This document shows, one piece after another, positions 26,601 through 33,900 of a stretch of DNA of 64,000 bases; within the stretch, counting starts at the first letter, position 1, and each line of letters begins with the position of its first letter. Made by a program: the position numbers and the translations under genes. The stretch is from Stigmatella ashevillena (lineage in GTDB: Bacteria; Myxococcota; Myxococcia; Myxococcales; Myxococcaceae), in NCBI RefSeq assembly GCF_028368975.1, contig NZ_JAQNDM010000002.1, positions 4,582,425 to 4,646,424 on the forward strand. The letters run 5' to 3'. Below the pieces are notes generated by a model that searched no databases, had not been told where the DNA came from, and saw only the letters and a list, made by a program, of their open reading frames with translations.

Positions 26601-27699
26601 TTACGACTACACCGAGACCAATGGCTGGAACATGGCCTTCGACGCGCCGTACGACGGCCTCGGCCTCGCCAACCTGTACGGCGGCAGGCCCCAGCTTGCC
26701 ACGAAGCTCGACGCGTTCTTCGCCACACCGGAGACCGCGAACTTCGGAGGCTCCTACGGCGGCGTGATTCACGAGATGCGCGAGGCGCGCGACGTGCGCA
26801 TGGGCCAGCTCGGCCTGAGCAACCAGCCCTCGTTCCACATCCCGTACATGTACGCCCACGCCGGGCAGCCGTCGAAGACCCAGGAGAAGGTCCGCGACGC
26901 ACTCGCGCGGCTCTGGATCGGGAGCAACATCGGCCAGGGCTACCTCGGCGATGAGGACAACGGAGCGATGTCGGCGTGGCAGCTCTTCAGCGCGCTCGGC
27001 ATCTACCCACTCGAGGTGGGCGGCGTGAACTACGTCATCGGCTCACCGCTCTTCACCCGGGCCATCCTTCACCTCGAAAACGGCAAAACCCTCACGATCA
27101 ACGCGCCGAACAACAGCCCGAAGAACGTCTACGTGCAGGCGCTGAAGGTCAACGGTCAGGCATATACGAAGACCTACTTGCCGCACGCGCTGCTCGCCGC
27201 CGGCGCCACGCTCGACTTCGACATGGGCCCTTCCCCCTCCGCGTGGGGCACCAGCGACGCGGATGCACCGCCGTCGATCACCACCGGTGGCAGCGTCCCT
27301 CGGCCGCTGCGCGACATCGCGACGGGTGGCGAGGCCACGTCGAGCGACGGAACGAACCCAAGCGCGCTCTTCGACAATACCTCGGCCACGAGCGTGGTCT
27401 TCACCGCGGCGGATCCCACGCTGCTGTACCACTTCACATCGGGCGCGCAGACGGTCACCTTCTACACGCTGACGTCGAGCAACACCGCGACCGACCCCAC
27501 CGGATGGACGCTGAGCGGCTCGAATGACGGCGTGACCTTCACTCCCCTCGATCAGCGCAGCGCGCAGACCTTCCGCTGGCGCTCGCAGACGCGCGCCTTC
27601 CGGGTCGCAAACCCTGGCGCGTACACGCACTACCGCCTCGCGCTGACGGGAGCGGCGGGCACGTCGCTCGCCGAGGTCGAGCTCCTCGCCAAGCCGTAG
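23647..27699 (+). CDS. GH92 family alpha-mannosidase-like lipoprotein with two discoidin-type modules
   Basis: 1350 residues. The signal ends in LTLGC (lipid Cys at about 23). Residues 30-93 are a DTDAGP-type repeat stalk. A F5/8-type C (discoidin) module follows (about 130-280: WVQFKLATPIAVKRYAISSA, WTLEGSQDGTNWT). The GH92 N-terminal domain is recognisable from GSTSWIYEYHRRNDANNHPV and SHQPSPWMGDRQSF. The catalytic domain contains NNGFWDTYRVTWPAYAL, GGVIHEMREARDVRMGQLGL and GYLGDEDNGAMSAW (catalytic acidic residues expected here). A second discoidin module ends the protein. GH92 enzymes are calcium-dependent exo-alpha-mannosidases. Likely role: trimming fungal or other mannans at the surface. 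Confidence 0.88.
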   Translation: MLIRTLCFTRLFAIAAVLTLGCGSSSEPDNDAGPDTDAGADAGPDTDAGPDTDAGPDTDAGTDAGPDTDAGPDTDAGPDTDAGPGTDAGPDIPHDFYSSFEAADPQPTWTSTVETDANGQKKSSGVTGETDTRILGNIMDQVTAVTASGENPPDEIALRIADGELTSKWLVFTSTGWVQFKLATPIAVKRYAISSANDAPERDPAAWTLEGSQDGTNWTAIDTRSNESFAMRYETHTYEFANTTAYLHYRLNVTANHSGNILQIAELQLSNGDDTPRPVTDMKSIVGNGPGASWNAKLGAGFTGTRAFRFAGAVTANSRGYSYNKIFDVDIRVTPTTELSYLIFVDEATNNLAYPSTYAALDLAFDDGTYLSDLNAIDQHHAVLSPAGQGASRTLYSNDWNYKASRIGEVAAGKTIKRILVGYDQPQGPVSAFGGWIDDVRITAQPARTAPSHLSDHVTTLRGTLSSGGFSRGNNFPATAVPHGFNFWTPVTNAGSTSWIYEYHRRNDANNHPVLQALSLSHQPSPWMGDRQSFQIMPSAAQGTPNAGRSERALPFQHENEIARPYYYGVKFNGGIQAEFTPTDHAAIFRFTFPGNDASLIFDNVNNNGGLSLDASARTLTGYSDARSGLSTGASRIFIYATFDKPVAASGMLPGGGGANVTGYFRFTVPAADRTVTMRIATSLLSVDQAKKNLALEISDTDSFDSVKARAQALWDQKLGIIEVQGANEDQLTTLYSNLYRLFLYPNSGFENTGTADAPVYAHASPVAAPTGTSTPTQTGAKIVSGKIYVNNGFWDTYRVTWPAYALFTPTQAGELIDGFVQQYKEGGWVARWSSPGYADLMTGTSSDVSFADAYVKGVRNFDAEAAYDAALRNATVRPASSGVGRKGLESSIFLGYTPNSTGAGLSWAMAGYLNDFGIANMASALSTDVSNPRHQEYVESAEYFLDRSQHYVNLFDPSIQFFQGKTESGAFATPANLYDPRIWGYDYTETNGWNMAFDAPYDGLGLANLYGGRPQLATKLDAFFATPETANFGGSYGGVIHEMREARDVRMGQLGLSNQPSFHIPYMYAHAGQPSKTQEKVRDALARLWIGSNIGQGYLGDEDNGAMSAWQLFSALGIYPLEVGGVNYVIGSPLFTRAILHLENGKTLTINAPNNSPKNVYVQALKVNGQAYTKTYLPHALLAAGATLDFDMGPSPSAWGTSDADAPPSITTGGSVPRPLRDIATGGEATSSDGTNPSALFDNTSATSVVFTAADPTLLYHFTSGAQTVTFYTLTSSNTATDPTGWTLSGSNDGVTFTPLDQRSAQTFRWRSQTRAFRVANPGAYTHYRLALTGAAGTSLAEVELLAKP
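23737..23920 (+). repeat. Tandem coding repeat for an Asp/Thr/Ala/Gly/Pro stalk
   Basis: The DNA encoding the stalk of the GH92 lipoprotein is built of roughly 18-bp units (gacaccgatgcagggcct and variants), about ten in a row. It encodes PDTDAG repeats that hold the enzyme away from the membrane. Copy number is likely to vary between strains. Confidence 0.8.
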
Positions 27700-27742
27700 C
27701 GAGACGGATAAACCCCCGGACACGGTTTCTGTTCACGCCGAT

Positions 27743-27774
27743 GCAGGCGCTGGCGGTATCGAGCCAGCGCCTGC
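27743..27774 (+). terminator. Perfect 12-bp hairpin after the GH92 gene
   Basis: gcaggcgctggc (27743-27754) pairs perfectly with gccagcgcctgc (27763-27774) across an 8-nt loop, 44 bp past the GH92 stop. No T-tract follows. In GC-rich myxobacterial DNA such a stem is a reasonable terminator or 3'-end stabiliser. Confidence 0.6.
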
Positions 27775-27848
27775 CGATGTCCGGGAGCTGAACCTGCCTT
27801 CACGCCGGGGCTTCCGCCCGATAGGGTACGCACTTTGTAAGGATCCCC

Positions 27849-28967
27849 ATGCGCCTCTTCTGGCTCCTCTGCCTCCTGCCGCTCCACGCCACCTGGGGAC
27901 AAGAGGTGCTCACGCCAGACACCCCCGTCCAGGTCCAGGCGCCGCCCACGGGCTCCGCGCCTCCCTTGGTGCGGGCTCCCGAAGTTGAACCGCCGCCTCC
28001 TCCAGTGCCTCCTCCAGCTCTTCCTCAGGGCCCTCCGGTCGCCCTCGAGCCAGGGATGCAGGTGCGCATCGGCATGGACGGGGGACAGAGCCACTCCGGC
28101 AAGGTCGTCAGCCTGCTGCCGGACTCGCTCTCACTCCAGGACGGCCCCGGGCCCGCGCTGAACCTCCTGCTCACGGAGGTTCAGCGCTTGGAGTTGAAGA
28201 AACGGTCGACAGAGGACGGCATGGTGGTGGGATTTGGGGTGGGGGGCCTGGCGGGAGGAATCTTCTTGGCGGTCCTCTGCAACGAGGCCGAGGAGAACGG
28301 GAAGAGTTCCGTGGGGGGCTGCGCGAGCATCGGCGGGCTGCTCGGCGGGCTGGTCGGCGCGGGGGCCGGCGCGCTGATCGGACTGCTGGTGCCCCACTGG
28401 TCCACGCTCTATGAGAAGCAGAAACAGGGACCGCTGTCGCTCCGCCTGGGGGAGGAACCCCGGCAGGTACCGCGCGAACCCGAGGTCCCCCTCTCCCCCC
28501 ATCACTTCGTGGGAGAGGCGGGGTTCGGGTTGGGCCTGGCGCAAGACAGAGGAAGTGCTCCATCCAACCAAGGCTGGGGTGGCCGGGCCCACCTGCTTGC
28601 ACTGCTCGGCCCCCATGTCGCGCTCGGCCCCGAAGCAGCCTGGTACAGCCACATCGGCTCACGCACCACGGTGTCCAATGGGCAGATGTCCCGCGAGGAG
28701 CACTCCCTGCTCCAGATTGGAGGACTGATGCGCGTCGGAAAGAAGTTCGGCTCCGCGACGGCCTCTCTCCTGGGTGGACTGGCCTTCTACAAGAACCAGT
28801 CGAGCCATGCGGGCGCTTCGGTGGGGGGAGAAGTGGAGATGCCCCTCTGGAAGGCCCTGCCGCCGCTGGCCCTCGACGTGCGCTACCACGTGAACCTCCA
28901 AGGGGAGCCCGCTCACCCCGACCCGGATGTCCTCACCATCGGCCTCGGCTCTCGCCTGCGGTGGTGA
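27849..28967 (+). CDS. Exported protein with Gly-rich membrane segment and C-terminal beta-rich domain
   Basis: 372 residues. Signal peptide 1-17 (MRLFWLLCLLPLHATWG). A Pro-rich stretch (about 35-65) precedes a small beta domain (MQVRIGMDGGQSHSGKVVSL) resembling a short SH3/Lsm-like barrel. A Gly/Ala hydrophobic segment follows (VVGFGVGGLAGGIF and GGLLGGLVGAGAGALIGLLV). Residues 215-372 are strand-rich (EAGFGLGLAQ, HLLALLGPHVALGPEAAWYS) and end in LRW, like a small outer-membrane barrel. No known family recognised. Convergent with the oxygenase gene, 22 bp apart. Confidence 0.65.
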   Translation: MRLFWLLCLLPLHATWGQEVLTPDTPVQVQAPPTGSAPPLVRAPEVEPPPPPVPPPALPQGPPVALEPGMQVRIGMDGGQSHSGKVVSLLPDSLSLQDGPGPALNLLLTEVQRLELKKRSTEDGMVVGFGVGGLAGGIFLAVLCNEAEENGKSSVGGCASIGGLLGGLVGAGAGALIGLLVPHWSTLYEKQKQGPLSLRLGEEPRQVPREPEVPLSPHHFVGEAGFGLGLAQDRGSAPSNQGWGGRAHLLALLGPHVALGPEAAWYSHIGSRTTVSNGQMSREEHSLLQIGGLMRVGKKFGSATASLLGGLAFYKNQSSHAGASVGGEVEMPLWKALPPLALDVRYHVNLQGEPAHPDPDVLTIGLGSRLRW

Positions 28968-28989
28968 GAACAAACCGGCAGAGGACCCC

Positions 28990-29976
28990 TTACGAGTCGG
29001 TGCGAGCCACACGCGTTCCAATCTTCCGGAACCGTTCCAAAAGCAGATCCCCAGCCAGCACCGATCGCCGGTTGCCGGAGGTCTCCTCGTGCACGGACAG
29101 TGTCTTGAGCGGGTTGGGGACGAAAAAGAAGACGACGGCCCAGCGGCTCGCAGCGTCCGCACCCGTCTGCGGATTGACGACCTGATGCAGCGTTGGGCGA
29201 AGGCCTCCGCCTTTGATCATGGCGAGGATCTCCCCGATGTTCACCGTCGTGTAGTCCTGGAGTTCCGAGTCCAGGACCACCCACTCCCCGGCCGGAGTGC
29301 AGAACTGCAACCCCGGGTGGGAGGCTGGAAGCTGGAGGCCGATCATGTTGATGCCGGTATGCGGTGCCGCGCGCATTGCGCCCTGAGCGGCCCGGCGCTC
29401 TTCCACGGCCGGGTAGTGGAGCATCCGCAAGACGTGCTTGCCGTCCAGCACCACGTTGTCGAGCGCGCCGACATCCATGCCAGCGACCGTTCCCACCAAG
29501 CGGAGCACGAGGTGGGCACATTCCGTGAGCTGCCGGAAGAGCGTCTCGAACAGCGGCCGGAATTCCGCCGGGACGGAGGGCCACGGATTGAGGGGGTAGT
29601 GCGCGCTCATGGGATGAGCCGAGTCGATCAGCGGCCCCAAATGAATGAACTCTTTCAGGTCCGCCTGCGCATGGTTCATCGCAGTCTCGGTCAGGTAGGG
29701 GTAATACCCCACGTCTCCGAACGCCTTCTGGTCGACGGACCGATGGTCGATCTCCAGCTTCTTGTCCAGGGGAAGGGAAAAGAACTCCTTGCCAATGGCA
29801 TAACAGCGCTTCACGAGCTCAGGATCGATCGGAGAGCGCTCCAGGACGAGAAACCCGAACTTCTCGAGCGCATGCCGTGCACGCTCGACCTGGCCCGAGG
29901 CGTCTCCTTTCTCGCGGTAGGCAAGAATATCCAGGCAGGGGACGTCGCTCCTGTGCAGGACTTTCACTTCGCTCAT
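28990..29976 (-). CDS. Isopenicillin-N-synthase-like Fe/2-oxoglutarate enzyme with an H-x-G metal site
   Basis: 328 residues from ATG 29976 (AAGGAGAG just upstream). The double-stranded beta-helix core of the isopenicillin N synthase / 2-oxoglutarate oxygenase family is clear. The bacterial family motif normally reads A-H-E-D-I-N-L-I-T. Here it reads P-H206-T-G208-I-N-M-I-G, so the metal-binding carboxylate is replaced by Gly. The distal His (H264 in TLHQVVNP) and the 2-oxoglutarate-binding Arg (R278 in SRWAVVFFFVP) are kept. Loss of this Asp/Glu to Gly or Ala is the hallmark of Fe/2OG halogenases (WelO5, BesD, SyrB2), where halide takes the open site. The gene overlaps the deoxyribosyltransferase-like gene by ATGA, so the two are translationally coupled. 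Halogenase activity is inference. A non-catalytic protein or unusual oxygenase is possible. Confidence 0.82.
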   Translation of the reverse strand: MSEVKVLHRSDVPCLDILAYREKGDASGQVERARHALEKFGFLVLERSPIDPELVKRCYAIGKEFFSLPLDKKLEIDHRSVDQKAFGDVGYYPYLTETAMNHAQADLKEFIHLGPLIDSAHPMSAHYPLNPWPSVPAEFRPLFETLFRQLTECAHLVLRLVGTVAGMDVGALDNVVLDGKHVLRMLHYPAVEERRAAQGAMRAAPHTGINMIGLQLPASHPGLQFCTPAGEWVVLDSELQDYTTVNIGEILAMIKGGGLRPTLHQVVNPQTGADAASRWAVVFFFVPNPLKTLSVHEETSGNRRSVLAGDLLLERFRKIGTRVARTDS

Positions 29977-30806
29977 CGCTCTCTCCTTGGGGGGTAGGCT
30001 TCTGGATGGAAGGACTGCACGGACGCGCCAGAGGTGCGCGCGCTGCCTGGAATGTGGCCATTCCAAGGGTCCACGCGGAACCGCTCGCGAGAGCGCTTGA
30101 TGAATGAGGCGATCTCCTCGGTCTGCCGCAACCTCGAGGCGGGCGGGCCCTGTCTGCCACCGTGGCGCGACATGAGCTCCTGGAGGTGCCTGCCAAGCTC
30201 CAGAGGCCGCAGGATGTGCTCGGGCAGGTGTTCCGTGCCAGGAAGTAAAGGCTTCGAGACAAGCACGGCCTCGAGCCTCTGGAGCAGTTCCGGGTAGCTG
30301 CTGGCCGCATAGCCCGCGCCCCCCAGGTGGAAGTTGTTCAGCATCCCGATGACCATGGGATTGTCCCAACCCTCCTGGCGGGTGGAGCCCACCGGGAAGT
30401 AGCGGATGTCTTCTTCCTTGTAGGCCACCACGGGTCTGCCGGACGCGTAGGCCAGCGAGAGCTCCATGACCGTGCCCGAGTCAGGGTTCACGGAGCAGCA
30501 CTCGAAGGGGCTCAGGTTCGCGACAACCGCCTGGCAATGCTCCAGAAGGTTGAAGAGGTCGAAGGCAAACACGGCCACCATGAGGTAGTACCGGTCTTCT
30601 GCCTTTTTCTCCGGGCTCCAACCTGCCTCATCCATGAGGTGAAAGATTTCAAGCAGGGGAAAGCCGTCATCCACCGGGGCGAAGGTGCTGTACCCAGCCT
30701 CCCGGAGGACCGAGGAGAGCGCTCGCATCTTCGAGAAGTCCTGAGTACCTCCCATAGGGCCCGCACAATAGATGCGGGCGCGCTTGGGGCTCTCCATTCG
30801 GTCCAT
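29973..30806 (-). CDS. Nucleoside 2-deoxyribosyltransferase-like protein with C-terminal extension
   Basis: 277 residues, longer than the usual 150-190. Family signs: RIYCAGPMGGTQDFSK at the N-terminus, CQAVVANLSPF, and D109-S-G-T-V-M-E115, in which the Glu is the expected nucleophile. Further signs are ASGRPVVAYKEEDIR and the downstream DNPM. Family enzymes swap or hydrolyse the base of 2'-deoxynucleosides; relatives cleave modified nucleotides. The last 80 residues are an added, mostly helical and then basic segment not seen in the core family. The stop overlaps the next start (ATGA), so this is the first gene of a two-gene operon with the HxG oxygenase. GGGAG precedes ATG 30806; ATG 30797 is an alternative. 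Confidence 0.8.
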   Translation of the reverse strand: MDRMESPKRARIYCAGPMGGTQDFSKMRALSSVLREAGYSTFAPVDDGFPLLEIFHLMDEAGWSPEKKAEDRYYLMVAVFAFDLFNLLEHCQAVVANLSPFECCSVNPDSGTVMELSLAYASGRPVVAYKEEDIRYFPVGSTRQEGWDNPMVIGMLNNFHLGGAGYAASSYPELLQRLEAVLVSKPLLPGTEHLPEHILRPLELGRHLQELMSRHGGRQGPPASRLRQTEEIASFIKRSRERFRVDPWNGHIPGSARTSGASVQSFHPEAYPPRRER

Positions 30807-30901
30807 GGGCGGGGGTCTCCCTGCTTCGCATGGGCAATCGATATACGTCTAGTTGGTGCTAAAAGCACATGGATTTTGATGATGGAATCCTTTCTTGCCG
30901 A

Positions 30902-33900
30902 TCAGGGAGCCGGCAATTTCAACGTGGCCACGGCGCCCTTGCCCACCCCCTCGCTCTCCAGCACCAGTTGGCCGCCCAACATCTGTGCCGCCAGCGCACT
31001 GGAATGCAGCCCGAAGCCGTGGCCGTCCTTGCGCGTGGTGAAGCCGTGCGAGAACAGACGCTCCCTCACACCCGGGGCAATCCCCATCCCATCATCCTCC
31101 ACCTGGATGTGCACCCAGCTGCCCTCGACCCCCAGCCGCACGCGCAGGTTGCGTTGTCCCTCGGGCACCGCGTCCAGCGCGTACTTCGCGTTGGCAATGA
31201 GGTTGATGAGAATCTGAAGCACCTTGTGCTTGTCCACCTTCATCCTGGGGAGCGCCGCCAGCTCGCGCTTCACGGTCACGCCGTGCCGCTGGAGCGCCAC
31301 CATCTGGATGCGCAGGGCGTCCTGGATGAGCTGGGACAAGTCACACTCCTCCGTCATCAGCGAGGTCCGAGCATAGGTTTGCTGCACCTGGACAATGGCC
31401 CGGATGTGCTCGATGTGCCGTCCCATCATGTCCATGTCATCCAGCAGACGTTTCTGCTCCCCGAGCAGCTCGCCGGACAGCGCCGACAGGTACTCCGGCA
31501 ACTTTCCTCCACGCGCGCCCCGGGCCAGGAAGCCCGGCAGATCCTCCCGGTGTTTCAGCAGCAGCGCCGTGGCCCGGTTCAGCTTTCCAATGCGCGAGGC
31601 GCCCACGGCCCGCTGCATCATTTCCAGGTTGATGACAGCGCTGGTGAGCACGTTGCCCACATTGTGCAACACATTGGAGGCCACCTCGGCCATGCCCACC
31701 TCGCGCGCCGTGTCGACCAACCGGGCTTGCGCCGCCCGCAGCTCGCGGGTGCGCTCCTCCACCCGTTGCTCCAGCTCATCGTTGGCCTTGCGCAGCGCTC
31801 CCTTGGCGCGCCGCACGTCCGCGTACAACCGTGCGTTCTCGATGGAGATGGCGGCTTGCGTGGCGATATGGCCCAGCAACACCAGCCGCTGGGTGCTGAA
31901 CGCGTTGGCGGCCAGGTTGTTCTCCAGGTACAGCGCTCCGGAGAACTGCTCATGCCGCACCAGGGGCAAGCACAACACGGAGCGCGCCCCGCTGTGGGCC
32001 AGGTACTCATCGGACGAGAAGGGGTGTGGCTTGGACGCATCGCCAATGAGCACGTGCTCGCGCGTCCGCCGGACATACGCCAGCACCGTCCACGGCAGCG
32101 CGTGGGCCACGTCCTCGCCCGCGGGGACGGAGACGCTGCCCGGCCCTCCCCCTGAGATGGCCGCCACCACGAGCGTGTCCCCGGAGGGCAGCAGGAGGGC
32201 GCCCCGTTGAGCGCCGGCGTTCTCGATGGCCGTCCGCATCAACGTGGTGACCAGCCGGTCCAGTTCGATCTCGCCAGAGATGGCCTGCTGGGTCTTGACC
32301 ACCGTGAGCGCGTCGATCCGGGTCGAGTCCGTGCTGCTGGTGTCGTGGTCCACGGTGGCCGGGACCGGCGCCAGATGCGGCCACTGCGTCTCCAGGTGCT
32401 GGACCTTCCCCAGGGCGCCCCACTGGAGATACGCCGCATGGGCCTCGCGCGCGAAGGCATGGGCGACGATGGGCGCCTGCCGCCCGCGCCAGAAGTTCGC
32501 CGCCAGCTCGCTGGCGAGCCCCAGGTGGTGGGTGGCACCAGTCTCCCGCGCCACGCGGATGGCCTCCTCGTACGCGCGTGTCGCCTCGTCCGGCCGTCCC
32601 TCCAGGCGGGCCCACTCCCCGGCCACCATCCGCTCAGAGGCGCGGAAGGTCTCGGGGCACTGCGCCGCCCACTCCGCCAGCTGCTGCTGGTGCCGTGCCA
32701 TCGCTTCCAGGGAGCGCCGCCGCTCCTCCGGCGAAGCCTCCTCGAAGAGCGCCGCCAGGCTGAGGGCCCGGTAGAGCTCGAACTCCCTCACGGAGATCGC
32801 CCCCGTCAAGGACCACAGGAGCGCCGAGACCCTCTCGGATGCCTCGAGCGCCTCGCTGTAGGCACCACAGAAGAAGCGGGACTGGAGCTTGGTGACCCAA
32901 TACCAGCACTGGCTGCTGCTCAGGTACCCGCGCTCCAACCCGGCTTCGCACGCCTGCTCCTCGAAGCCCTCCCCGTCCATCGTGCAGAACGAGGACGTAC
33001 GCCCGCGCATCTGCTGCACATAGCGATGGAAGGCAAGGATCGTGAGCTGAGGATCCGAGATGCCGGTCCTGCTCAAGAATCCCGCGCGCGCCACCGCGTC
33101 CTGGTGAACATCATCCAGGTTGTGCCCCATGGCGAGGCGGTTCCAGATGATCGCGCTGGCGCAATAGGAGGAGGTATAGAAGTCCCCTGACTGGAGCCCG
33201 TGCTGAAAACCGCTGAGGACCATCTCCTGCACCGCGGGGAGAGGCTGGCTCCAGTAGCTGATGCACTGAAGGGTGAGCAGCGCGCTCGCCCGGTGTGCCG
33301 CCAGGTTGTACCGGTCGACGAACGTCCTGGAGAGAAGGCTCAAGGCATGGCCTTCCCGGTACTTCTTGAAGACGAGCGCCGAGAGCAACCCGAACCAGCC
33401 AAAGCCTGTCACCGCGTCCCCCGTGAAACCATGGCGCAGCGACAGGGCGACCATCCGGCTCATGGCGATGATGAGCAGGTTTTTGTCGGTGACATACGCC
33501 TTCACGTAGAGCGAGGACAGGGCGCTCATCGTCACCTGCACCTCTGGATCGGTCATGAGCGGCAGGTCGATGAGGCTCTCGATGGGACGTGTTCCCAGCA
33601 AGGCCCACGTCTCCTCATGGGCCGCGGCGGCCTCCTCGAAGGGAGGGTGGGGCGGCAGGCAGATGCCCAGCCGCGCCAGGCACGCCAGCATGCACGCGAT
33701 GGAGTCCTGCATCTCGCCCACGAGCATGTGGGCGTCGGCCCTCAGGCAGTAGGCGGCCGTGATGTCCGCGCGGGTCCTCGCATGCGCGTGAAGCTCCTCC
33801 GCCAAGCGGCGCAGCCCCTGCACGTTGCCCGTCTGCATCTCGCACCGGGCCCAGTCCTGCTTCACTCGGAAGGCCAGCTCATAGTCCGTCTCCCAGGGGT

